Shown here: one piece after another, positions 23,001 through 33,659 of the stretch
Numbering within the stretch: position 1 is the first letter of the stretch
How the letters are laid out: each line of letters begins with the position of its first letter
From: Paulownia fortunei
Lineage: Eukaryota; Streptophyta; Magnoliopsida; Lamiales; Paulowniaceae
Reading direction: 5' to 3'
Assembly (NCBI GenBank): GCA_019321725.1
Contig: CM033118.1
Location: 5,978,071-6,042,070, forward strand
Length of the DNA: 64,000 bases
Position numbers and translations under genes: made by a program
The notes under the pieces: generated by a model
Told to the model about the DNA's origin: nothing
What the model saw: only the letters and a program-made list of their open reading frames with translations
The model's database searches: none

Positions 23001-23194
23001 TAGTGTAGATCTTGTGGCTTGTTGTAGTCTTTTTCTACTCTCTCCCAAACATCATGTGCATCTATTAAAGTTTTCATCTTGATGCTTCAATTGTTTTAGT
23101 TGCTCATGTTGAGCATAGGAACTTGAAAAGAAGCCACACAATTAGTTATATCTCTAAGAAGGTTAAGAAGGATCTTGTGGCTTTGATACCACTT
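20063..23194 (-). pseudogene. Deleted copia gag-pol
   Basis: On the - strand from the primer site: gag (about 22,900-22,530, KGVEQVLKVHLQTLRGEFEA, then MTIDQLLVSLQAYEGKH), then within a few codons the pre-integrase finger LCKGCQLGKQFINFFLKE (about 22,530). Zinc knuckle and protease have therefore been deleted. Integrase remnants (22,450-21,950), reverse-transcriptase start (21,636-21,409, NKKWRDAMDGEIKTIMKNE) and RNase H follow, ending VADIFTKPLKHEDFAELRRL near 20,100. There are many stops. The element, LTR to LTR, is about 3.95 kb and cannot transpose by itself. Confidence 0.88.
23170..23194 (-). other. Primer-binding site, initiator-tRNA-Met type
   Basis: Directly inside the 5' LTR the - strand reads AAGTGGTATCAAAGCCACAA. 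TGGTATCAAAGC is one base from TGGTATCAGAGC, the usual copia primer site complementary to initiator tRNA-Met. It confirms the - orientation of this element. Confidence 0.88.
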
Positions 23195-23604
23195 TGTTGG
23201 AGAAGGGATGTTTTCTTTATTGGAAAAGGAAGGCTATTTATGCTAAGAGAGAGAGAACTTTTGTGGAAGAGAAGCTTTTATTGATGATTCTTTTCAAAAA
23301 ATTTAGCTTACACAAAAAGGGGAGAACTCCCTTCTTATTTATAGGACTACATGGAACACTCTTGATATAGTGGTTAATTAACTTCTTCTACTTACTTCTA
23401 CATTCCACCTACTCCATCTTCCATCTACTCCATTAATAACACATTCTTCCTCTTACAAGACTATTCTAGAACTCCATCTATCAATACAAAAATTCTTTAG
23501 GGAGTTTAATTATTGGGCCACCAATCAATAGGCCCAAATGATTAATACCATGACACAAAATATCGTTGGCCTGATGGACCACAAATCAAGTTCAACTTCC
23601 AACA
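23195..23604 (-). repeat. 5' LTR of copia element (TG...CA)
   Basis: This block of about 410 bp starts TGTTGGAGAAGGGATG and ends ACTTCCAACA, colinear with 19650-20062 and with scattered substitutions and small indels. The flank beyond it (CCCTCTTAACATTCCTTGG) does not repeat the left flank TAATC. It looks instead like the sequence inside the other LTR's polypurine end. Confidence 0.9.
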
Positions 23605-24590
23605 CCCTCTTAACATTCCTTGGTGATACTAGGATTAACATACTTTTATATTCCATCAAAAAAAAAAAAAATGGATTGTTTGTGTTAAATGGAAAATTGC
23701 ATTGCGTTCAACTCCATAGGTATTTACTTGTAAAATTTCTCATTAACATAATGTCTAATTAAATAACAAATACTTTGCAGAATGCACAAGCACTATCCTC
23801 ATAATGTGAAAGCTAAGACGTTTTTATTTCTCCTCCAGATACGAATGGCTAAGGCAAAGATGGATCAAGTAAGCCAGCGTGAGGTGTATCTGTCTTAATG
23901 TGCTTCTTTTTTAGGAATAAGACTAAATCGTAGGTCAGAAGTAGTTGAAAGAGTAGTATTGTCTGATTAGTATTTACAAAAGAACTTGTGTCTGAAAACA
24001 GAATGAGTCTCTTCAAATTTAGTTTCCTGCAAGATTTTCTTGAAAATTACAGAAAAGAGTTAGCCGATACAATCCGATATTATTTTATTTTTAGCAGATA
24101 CATATAAACTCGAAAAGATATGTATGGTATAAATACTTGGAATCAGCGAGGGCCCTTTCACATGTACAAACTTTGAAATGTGTAGATGCATATTTTAATT
24201 TGAGAGGTAAGCGGTAGGTGTATGATCATGACCTTATAGTTATTAAACTTGATCGATGCCAATGCTGACTGAGTAATTGGACAACTTTGATTAAATTACA
24301 CCACCCATATGCCAATGCTGACTGAGTAATTGGACAACTTTGATTAAATTACACCACCCGTATGAACCGCTAATCACTAGTAGTCTCCATGTGATTCCAA
24401 TGCTATTTTCAGACACAAGTTTTTTTGGAAATATCTGTAAACAGACAATAGTACTCTTGCAGGTATTTACTTTGCTCCTCTTTGTTAGAGTTCAAGAAAT
24501 CACAAGTTTTTAGCACCAAACTTCCATAATCTGTCAGTGTCTGAAAAATTGAAGAAGTAAGATTGTGTATTAAAAGATCAGAAGCCAGAG
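23605..24590. other. Upstream region of the NLR gene
   Basis: No protein gene was found. It starts with a short segment similar to the copia polypurine-end flank, then AT-rich DNA, and contains the 53-bp tandem duplication at 24256-24361. It must hold the NLR promoter and leader; I see no single TATA box I would commit to. Confidence 0.5.
24256..24361. repeat. Near-perfect 53-bp tandem duplication upstream of the NLR
   Basis: The unit beginning ATGCCAATGCTGACTGAG and ending ACACCACCCRT is present twice in direct succession (24256-24308, 24309-24361) with one difference (A/G) near the end. The second copy ends 229 bp before the NLR start codon. Such low divergence points to a recent event. 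Confidence 0.95.
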
Positions 24591-27200
24591 ATGGCTGCTT
24601 ATGCAGCTTTAGTTTCTCTCACTCATATTCTAGACCAGATCCAGCACCCACCTCCTACGCATCAGATCATTGTTGTTAATGAACAGATTGAGTCTCTACG
24701 AGAAAAGGTTAGTTTCTTGATAGATTTTCTTGAAAATTATTCCAGTAGACGCAGCAAAGATATTGAAGATTTGGAGACGCGGATTGCGGACGCAGCTTAT
24801 ACAGCAGAGGATATCATTGAATCCAATGTGATGAACCAAATTCGTGCAAAATCTGCAGTCAGTAGAAAAAAGAGCTCCACTCTCTTACGTCGAGGTATAC
24901 AAACAGTCATAGAAAACTTCCTTTCCATCGAGAAAGAGTTAGAGAAGATCAAAGACAAGAAACGCATGGAAGATCTGCAACCTAAAAACTCCACAATAGC
25001 TAGTTCTTCAAGACCTCTTCCCAGTGGCAAGAATACCATGGTGGGATTCCATGACCACTTGATTCAAATAATGAATGCACTCACCACAGACGAATCTAAT
25101 CGTCGAATCATCCCTATCGTGGGTATGGGAGGCATTGGTAAGACTACCCTTTCTACAAATGTTTATAACAATCCTTTTATCGTGCAACACTTTCACATCC
25201 GTATTTGGGTTACAGTATCTCAAGAATATAATGTGAGAGAGCTTCTTATAGGCCTTTTGCATCAACTTAACTGTACAGATCCAACTGAACAAGAGAGGAG
25301 TGAGAATTTAGCAACATTCAGCAATAAAATGAGCCAAAAGAGTGATGATCAACTAGGATTACTACTGCACAAAGAATTATTTGAGAGGAAGTATCTTATA
25401 GTAATGGATGATATGTGGAATATCCAGGCCTGGGACGAAGTGAAAATGTTCCTTCCAGATAATTATAATGGAAGTCGAGTCCTGGTAACTACAAGGTTAT
25501 TAAACTTGGCTGTACATTTTGGATCTTGTAGCCCTTACGAAATGGAATTTTTAGACGAGGAACAAAGTTGGGATCTATTCCGTGAAAATGTATTCGAACA
25601 AGAAGGTTGCCCCGTTGAATTGGAGGAAATTGGAAAAAATATTGCTAAAAGATGCAGAGGACTTCCTTTAGCCCTTGTTGTGATTGGTGGGCTTCTTGCA
25701 AAGTCCAAATGGACAAAAGAACATTGGGAGTCTGTTGAACGAGATGTAACTTCAATTGTGAACAATGAAAATGATGAGCACTTCATGAAGATATTATCAC
25801 TGAGTTATAGTCATTTGCCTATATATCTAAAGCCATGTTTCCTTTATCTGGCCATGTTTCCAGAAGATTTTGAAATCCATGTGTCCAGGCTAGTCAAATT
25901 GTGGGTTGCTGAAGGACTTATTAAACGAACTAGGGCTAAAAATTTAGAAGAGGTTGCAGAGGAGTATTTGAAGGATCTTATTGATAGAAATCTCACTTTG
26001 CCTCATAAGCGAGGGAGTAGCGGAAAAGTGAAGAGCTGCAGAATTCATGATCTCCTAAGGGACCTATGCTGGAGAGAAGCTCACAAAGACAAGTTTCTAT
26101 GCATCGCAAACCTTGATGACCTCAACATTTCACCATACATTAATAGAGAACGCCGCCTCAGTATACGTTATAGCAGAAAGAAGGAGAAGGTCCGTAAGGC
26201 CTTGCGATCAGCGGCACTTAGTCGGTCTTTGTTAAGCAACTTTGAATGGAAGTCGGGGTGGATTGCTCGTAGTTGTAGTTTACTACGGGTATTGGATGTG
26301 GTTGATAGATATTCTGCGCAAGAAATTCTACGGATAATTAACTCAAGGTATGTTGCTTGCACCATGTATTGGGATTTGAATTCGACGTTGTCTTCTATAT
26401 CCCTACTTTGGAATCTACAAACCTTAATTGTTGATGGAAACTTCACTCTACCACCTGAAATCTGGCAGATGCCACAACTTAGACATCTCAAGATCAGAGT
26501 CGTTCGTCTCTGTGATCCTCCACATGCCCAAATTGATGGCCAAAATATCATAGTTCTTGAAAACCTACAGACACTTTCAACAGTCGAAAATTTCAGATGC
26601 ATTGAGCAGGTATTTAAAAGAATTCCAAATCTAAAGAAGCTGGGAATTACTTATGATATTTTGTCCGAGGAATTTGGACCTTATTGTCTAAGCAATCTTG
26701 TCCATCTTCATAAACTTGAATCACTGAGAATAAGAGGTGATCAGAAATTATGGGGGAACATCGCCTTCCCAAGTTCGCTTAAAAAGTTGATCTTAAGTGA
26801 TTGCGTGATTGCTTGGGAAGATATGTCCATGGTAGGCTTGTTGCCCAACCTTGAAGTTCTCAAATTGTGGTCAGATGCTGCCAAAGGCAAAGAGTGGAAT
26901 CCAATTGAAGGGGAATTTTGTCGACTAAAATTCCTGTTGATTGATGTGCGTGAGTTGGAGATCTGGGGAGCAGACAACACCCATTTTCCCAGTCTCGAGC
27001 GCCTATTACTTCGACGCGTGAGCTTGAAGGAGATCCCGATAGGTTTTGCAGAAATACCAACGCTTCAGTTGATCAACTTATCTTGGAGCAGCCGTTCCCT
27101 CTCGACATCAGCAAACGAAATATCAGAGGAAAGAGAGAGCCTTGGATATGAGGGCCTTCAAGTTCTATTACCAAGTTTTCAGTTCGATCCTGCATTATAA
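24591..27200 (+). CDS. CC-NB-ARC-LRR immune receptor, R1A/R1B-like
   Basis: This is an intracellular NLR of the plant R1 (late-blight-resistance-homolog) type, 869 residues in a single exon. It is expected to sense pathogen effectors and trigger cell death. Residues 1-130 form an Rx-type coiled coil, with the AEDII-ES segment at 72-78. NB-ARC motifs are all present: P-loop GMGGIGKTT (178-186), kinase-2 KYLIVMDDMW (267-276), RNBS-B GSRVLVTTR (294-302), GLPLAL (357-362), RNBS-D CFLYLAMFPED (416-426) and an IHD at the MHD position (485-487). About nine irregular LRRs follow, for example LWNLQTL, IPNLKKLGI (678-686), PSSLKKLIL (727-735), LPNLEVLKL (751-759) and FPSLERLLL (799-807). The ATG is followed by MAAYAALVSL, the usual start of this family. 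There are no stops or frameshifts. Long antisense frames inside it are shadows. Confidence 0.97.
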   Translation: MAAYAALVSLTHILDQIQHPPPTHQIIVVNEQIESLREKVSFLIDFLENYSSRRSKDIEDLETRIADAAYTAEDIIESNVMNQIRAKSAVSRKKSSTLLRRGIQTVIENFLSIEKELEKIKDKKRMEDLQPKNSTIASSSRPLPSGKNTMVGFHDHLIQIMNALTTDESNRRIIPIVGMGGIGKTTLSTNVYNNPFIVQHFHIRIWVTVSQEYNVRELLIGLLHQLNCTDPTEQERSENLATFSNKMSQKSDDQLGLLLHKELFERKYLIVMDDMWNIQAWDEVKMFLPDNYNGSRVLVTTRLLNLAVHFGSCSPYEMEFLDEEQSWDLFRENVFEQEGCPVELEEIGKNIAKRCRGLPLALVVIGGLLAKSKWTKEHWESVERDVTSIVNNENDEHFMKILSLSYSHLPIYLKPCFLYLAMFPEDFEIHVSRLVKLWVAEGLIKRTRAKNLEEVAEEYLKDLIDRNLTLPHKRGSSGKVKSCRIHDLLRDLCWREAHKDKFLCIANLDDLNISPYINRERRLSIRYSRKKEKVRKALRSAALSRSLLSNFEWKSGWIARSCSLLRVLDVVDRYSAQEILRIINSRYVACTMYWDLNSTLSSISLLWNLQTLIVDGNFTLPPEIWQMPQLRHLKIRVVRLCDPPHAQIDGQNIIVLENLQTLSTVENFRCIEQVFKRIPNLKKLGITYDILSEEFGPYCLSNLVHLHKLESLRIRGDQKLWGNIAFPSSLKKLILSDCVIAWEDMSMVGLLPNLEVLKLWSDAAKGKEWNPIEGEFCRLKFLLIDVRELEIWGADNTHFPSLERLLLRRVSLKEIPIGFAEIPTLQLINLSWSSRSLSTSANEISEERESLGYEGLQVLLPSFQFDPAL

Positions 27201-27695
27201 CCCCCAGGGAATCGACTTTGAACAAGCATCATTCTTCGTTGTTTCAAGTTTGTGTCGGTAATCTGCAATATAAAATTAAAATAGAAAATTTAAAGTCAGT
27301 GAAGAATACAAGAAATTTTTATCATTTCTTCTGTAAATATCAGCCCCTAAATAATTTGAGCTTACTGTTACTTCATTTTGAGCAATTATGTTAAGATCCA
27401 ATTGATTTTGACTTAAATTTGCAGCCTTAGAACTATAATTTTAGATTTTTGTTGACTTAACTACACCTATATTACCACATACTCCATCAGTCCCAATAAT
27501 TATGTTTCCCTTGCTATAGAACGTCGGTTGACTTACTTTTAACAGAATAATAATAAATAATTTAATTAGTTTTTTCTAATCTTTTGACTAGTTTTATATA
27601 GCATACCAAATATTAATTTTGAGAATATTAGTGCCTTTAAAATTATCCAAAACCAAATATGATATACTATCTAAAAATTAAACATTTTGATTTTA
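27201..27695. other. 3' flank of the NLR gene
   Basis: AT-rich DNA with no gene. At 27480 TACTCCATCAGTCCCAATAA resembles a Stowaway-type MITE end (TACTCCCTCCGTCCC), but no partner end was found before the Helitron boundary. Confidence 0.5.
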
Positions 27696-27719
27696 TCTAT
27701 TTCTATACTTCTATTAAAA

Positions 27720-29880
27720 GTGTGAATAGCTTTGAAGGTTTCTTAAAAAATTAGATGAGACAAAAATATCCTTTTGACATAGAAGGGCAATAAAGTAATT
27801 TGATATCTATTTAATTTTTTTTTGTTTAATTAAGTAATTGTATTAATGATATCAACCCATTTATGTGTTGATTGATTGGTTGGAATTTCAAAAGCATTAT
27901 ATTAATGATATCAATGATTTTTTTTGTTTGATTAATGAATTTTGAAATCCTGAACACTATCAAATAATAAATATTAATAATAAATTAACTTTAAGTCCTT
28001 TAAAAAATTTGTATGTCACAATAATTTGCTATAATATCTGTCCATATTCAATAATTTAACATAATATAATAGATTGTGATAATGTCAATCCATATTAACT
28101 TGATCTTTATTTTTGAATATTTTTAGCATAATTTAATAGAGATAAAATTGTTAGACATATATTAGCATTATATTGAAAACTCATATATTATATTCTAATG
28201 GCTATTTTTTTAATCTCAAATTAGTTAATATTTGACTAAAAATTAGCATAAAAATTATTTAGAACTCAAGTTTTGCTATTTATGTCAATATGATACATAA
28301 ATCTTATGATACTCTAATTGATACCTAAATTTTGTCATAAATATATGAATAGTATATAATGGATGGGCTCTATATAATTTTTCATCGAAAACTTTTTATA
28401 ATGAATGATATACACTTTCAAGCTCTAATTTAATTTAATTTATCTATTTATTTTTTAATGATATCAATTGATTATTACAAATCTTATCATTGTGATAATA
28501 TAAATAAAAATATGAGTAAAAATAAACAATCATATTAATAGAGTTAATTAAAAAATAATATTCACCTAGATAGAAGCAATTTTTAAAATTAAAACTTATG
28601 ATATGAGATTATAAATTTAATTTTTGGAAGTTGAGGTTTAAATAAAAGATTAGGAAAAAAATATATTTACTTTTGTTGGATTTTTTTTTAGACTTTTCTG
28701 AATTAGGCATAACTAATAAGTTGAAAAATGTAAAAAACAAATTAAAACAATAGAAAGACAAAAGATTTCTTGTTTCAGAAACATCACACTTAAATCTGAG
28801 TAAATTACTTTCAAAAATTAAATCTTAAATCTCATAGCATATATTTTAGTTTCAGAGTTGTTGCTCTTATCAATTATATATATTGTAATTTCAATCTCTT
28901 TTGTTTTATCATAATATTTTTTTATTTTACTTATATAAAGTTATATTAGTAGAAAATTCCAAATTTATATTATCAATATGATAGTATATAATTTAACCAA
29001 ATAAAACATAATATGCAAATTCAAAAGAAGAATTAGAATTGAATAGATTAAAAGATGTCAATGAAAGAAATTTAAGAAAAAAATAATTCGATATCTATCA
29101 ATTTAATATATAACAAAACTCATATATTAATTAAATATGTGTGAAAATTCAACTATGTGTATGAATTGCTATTCAAAATTAAATGTGTGTAACAATTTTT
29201 TGGTTGATTAACTAAGAAGATTATATTGACTCAGAAAATTAAGAATCACTATAAATAGTTGAAAAAATATATTCATCAATGCTTAGCATGTGAAATTTTT
29301 CAATTTGATCATATATGCATTGCAAGAATTGCATATATAATAATATTATTTTATATATATTTTGTATTTAGACTAAATTTAGTGAAAATTTTAATAATTC
29401 TTAATCTGTCTTTTAATCACTTGTCTTTTTTAGTAGTTAACTTGATGTTCATACTTAATATTAATTCAAATTTTGTTAACTTGCTCAAAATCTTTTTTAA
29501 ATGTGTATTTATTTGAAGGGTGTATGTCAATAAATATTAAATTATAGAAAAAATGAATTTTACAAAGTTGTACTCTATTCATTATTAGAAATCTTATCGT
29601 TAGAGAATAACAATATACAACTTATTTACTTAGTGATTGTGCTTTTTATGAGTAATTTTATTTCAATAATTAGGAAATAAATCTATGGTAGTGTACATTT
29701 AGTGTAGATTATTTCTCATTAACTTAATAAATTAGTTTAGTTATTTCTTTTACATGATGAATTATTGAGTTAAGTTAAAAAATCACTAAGACACAATAAT
29801 TTTGACATTTTATTATCCAAATATTAAAGAATACAGAAAGAGAAAATACAAATTTAAATTTTTAGTAAATTACATAAGTG
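27720..29880. other. AT-rich Helitron interior without genes
   Basis: More than 2 kb of very AT-rich DNA with no frame resembling a known protein. An 85-codon frame at 29259-29516 is Leu/Ile/Phe-rich from composition and is not supported as a gene. Confidence 0.5.
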
Positions 29881-30460
29881 AAAATAACTTTTGTAGTTGT
29901 TAAAATTGGTGAAGAAACATTTGCATCTTAGATATAGTTTATTCATATGTTGTCTAGATATGTTATCCGATGGGTTGAAAATATGTGCCTTATTTCTGAT
30001 CAGCATCATGGCTTTCTCGCAACTGTTGAATACATACCTGACTTACAATGGTGGAGTGCATCGTTTTTGCTTGAGAATTGTGTGTTCTAACTTCAACAAG
30101 CGGTTCAAGAGTATCCAATTGAAGAATTTATGTTGGAGAGTTGGTTTAGAGTGCTAAATCCAAAAGTTTGATAAGATCATGGAACAAATCAAACATCTCA
30201 GTGTGGATGGTTATGTAAACTTGTCGGATATTGATAAGACTCAATGGACTCTTACTCATGATGGAGGATGATGTTGTGGCATTACGACAACAAACATGTC
30301 ATAGTGCACTAATGGAATGTTAAAAAATGTTATATGGCTCCCAATTACTACATTGTATAGATAACAATGCATCATTCTGTATAATATTTTCTTGACTGGC
30401 TATGAAATGGTCGTAAAATAATGGAGAATAACTAAAAGTGGCCCTATGAATATTTTTTTC
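29880..30460 (+). pseudogene. Mutator-like (MULE) transposase fragment
   Basis: In two + frames the sequence reads LISDQHHGFLATVEYIPDLQ, then GGVHRFCLRIVCSNFNKRF, IMEQIKHLSVDGYVNLSDID, and a TQWTLTHDGG...TTNMS-CTNGMLKN stretch. These match the central part of MURA-type transposases: SDRH..., H-R-C-RH--NF, then the W--A-D-G-R---T-N--E--N segment. It is broken by frameshifts and stops, and neither the N-terminal half nor the zinc finger is present. It lies inside the Helitron, either captured or from an older nested insertion. Confidence 0.75.
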
Positions 30461-30599
30461 TAATTTTTGATCCGACTAAAATTTCCTTTTAATATTATTA
30501 ATTTCAATGGTAGTTATGTAATTTAATAATTATATAATTTTGGAACAAATAATACTTATTCTTTTAATTAGTCAATGGGGTTATAGGATAATTATAATA

Positions 30600-33460
30600 A
30601 GAGGACACCAAAGGTTCAAGTCAAACTCTATTTTCATTTGTTTGATATTCCAAAACTATGAGTAAAAATTATATTTATAAGTACTTTCCTTTTGTTTTCT
30701 CTTTTGTCCATTTATGTGTTTATATTTTCAATTCATTATTTTGTTAAATAAATTTTAAAAAAAAATGTTCAAATTTAAATAACAAAATCTAATTATATTT
30801 TGAATTTATTATTTTTAGTTTGGCAAGTTAAAATTAAGGGAAAAAAGTATAAAATTAATTAATAAATATAAACTAAGATATAAAAATTATTTATAAAATT
30901 TGTAAAAATTAAAATTTGATATTGGGTATGGTTCGATTAATCAAAATAAAACATCAAAATTAAATCGAATACTGAATTTTTATGAAAATAAAATCAAATA
31001 CCAAATCTATTTTTTTGTTCGACTTTGATAAATAATGAATTTTCAGTTTTGATTTGATTCCATCGGTTTATCGAATTATTATCATCCTTATAAAAAAAAG
31101 TCACATGGAAATAGAATAGAAAAAAATATTATACACTATATGAAAATTATTTTATTGTGAAATATGTCTATTTGAATAAATTAAATATACATCACAATAT
31201 CCAATGTAATCAAATTCATTGAAATTAATGTGAAAATAATATCAATTTTTTTAATATTAATTGAAAACGAAAATTCCACTGTTGCATTTATAATTTTTGT
31301 TATTTAACTTCTTGAAAAAATAGAATAGAGCAAAAGCTATATATTAAAGTGCAATCATGACTAAAATCAAATCTTTTCCAAATTATGGAATTAAATTTGC
31401 AAGACCTCTTGAATAAAAGACTAAAAGTATATTTTCTTGTGCTTGTGAAATACAAAAATAATGATATCAATTAATGAAATATTTGATTCATTTAACATAT
31501 GCTTTCTTAAACCACCCATATTTGAATTTTATATTATCTTTACCAATTTGCTAATTCCTTTTGTAAACATGTGTAAAAATTATATTTATAAGTATTTTAT
31601 CTTTTGTTTAATCTTTTATCCATTTTCAATTCTATGATTTTGTTAAATGAATTTTTGAGAAAAAAAAATAAATAGTTCAAAATTAAATAACAAAATCTAA
31701 TTGTATTTTGAATTTATTATTTTTAGTTTGGTAAATTAAAATTAAGAAAAAAGTGTAAGATTAATTAAAAAAATAAAATAAGATATAACAACTATTTATT
31801 AAATTTGTAAAATTTTAAATTCATTATTCTGTACGATTCAATGAATTCGTATGAAAATAACATCTATTTTTTATATCAATTCAGAAACACATTTCACTAT
31901 CATATTTATAATTTGGTTATTCTACTTTCTTAAAAAAAATGATACAGTAAATCCTAAAGTGCATTCATGACTAAAATTAAATTTATTCCAAACCATAAGA
32001 CTGCAGGAAAATAATTACATTAATTGATGAAGTATTTGATTCCTTTAAAATTTATTTTCTCAAACAACTCATATCTGAATTTTATATTATATTTACCAAT
32101 TATAAGATCATATTCCAAAAACGATGTTATCCCTTATATTTCATATATTTTATGCACAAAATTCAAATTTATTTTAATCATTTGATTTATCTTTTTCCAT
32201 CGCAATCATAGTAGTCCAGTTGTAATTGCTTTGATGTTTAACTTAGTAAATTTTTTTGACTTTTGGGAAATTACTCTAGAGTCACTTCATGAAAAATGCA
32301 GATCTTTTGGATTAATCATTTAATCTAATAAGTTTTATTTATACTATTTTGTTGTTAATTCGAACATTATAGTTTTTATTGGCTTTCTATTTCTACTTTT
32401 CTTTCAAATATTATCTTTTTATTCAAATATGAAAACGTATTTGTCACTTGTATTTTCTGATAATGGTATTTCCCCCAGTATATCTAATTATTTATTACAA
32501 TATTTAGATAATTCTATATCCTATACTGTCATTAATTACAACACAATAACATTAACAAGATATCTATAGTTAAAAATGTCTCTCATTAACCACAACAAAA
32601 TATTATTAACAATATATGTACAATTGATAAAATATCTTCCAAAATACATCATATCATTTATCCCAACCAAAACATACACATTTTTATTTTATAAACGTTC
32701 TTCAAACTCACTTTTCAAAACACATTCTTCCAGAACACTCTCCTCAAAACAATTGAAAATGAAACCAAACAAAATCTAAAAACTTTCAACAGAATCATGC
32801 ATGGCAAAAATAAGTTATACGAACCTTCATGCTGTATCACCACATTTCAACATAAATATCTTTAAAATATATATTACATTAAATAGCAAACACTTTTATA
32901 CAACATTTACTTGTGTATTTCTTGATCATTTTATATATTATTTTACTGAACTAATTATAGAATTGATAAAATTGAAGCATTTTTAAAAGTATATATAGGC
33001 GATAAAATGTAATTAACAATAAATATTTTTAAGGTAATGTAATAGAGATGAAATATTATTATATCTATATATTATTACAATATTACCAAGCTATATATAG
33101 CATATTTTTAACTCAATTTCTTCTTTATTTTCATTTCTTAATAAAATCTAATTGTATTTTGAATTTATTATTTTTAGTTTGGTAAGTTAAAAGTAAGAAA
33201 AAAAAGTAAAAATTTAATTAATAAATATAAAATAAGAAAAAAGATATTTATAAAATTTGTAAAAATTAAATTCAATATTTGGTATAGTTTGATAAATTGG
33301 AATAAAAAATAAAATCAATTTGAATATCAAATTTTTATAAAAAAATAAATATCAAATTTTATTTTTTTTATCAACTTTGGTACATACTGAATTTTAAGTT
33401 TTGATTTGCAAAAATTTTAAATCTCTAAAGAACAAGTGTTGCATAAATTATTATTTGAAA
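30600..33460. repeat. Three dispersed copies of an AT-rich repeat
   Basis: The core AATCTAATTRTATTTTGAAT followed by TTATTATTTTTAGTTTGG occurs at about 30785, 31690 and 33147, each followed by similar text for 100-300 bp. The first two also share a preceding ATTATATTTATAAGTA segment. Neighbouring text around 30920-31070 and 33270-33410 is also related (GAATTTT and AAATACCAAAT-like phrases). This is internal repeat structure of the Helitron, or an older AT-rich element in it. Confidence 0.7.
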
Positions 33461-33659
33461 TAGAGTTAATTGCTTTGTTGCAATGTCAACTACAAAAAAA
33501 AATTGTAATACCTCAATTTATATTCTTTTAAAATACTTAATTTTTCAATATTAATTTCAATTTAATATGCCAAACTACATGCAATCAACCTTTAAATAAG
33601 ATCTTAAGTTTGCTTATTAGAGTAATGATATTGCTAGCTCTACATGCACTTTTACTGTT

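Noticed and set aside
24797..27060. Antisense open frames of 66-144 codons inside the NLR gene
   Set aside because: They have no family resemblance, and the sense frame is a complete conserved NLR. They are coding shadows.
27702..27720. Helitron start at 27702 instead of 27696
   Set aside because: Both begin with TC, but only 27696 is preceded by A, as expected for insertion between A and T. The choice is not certain.
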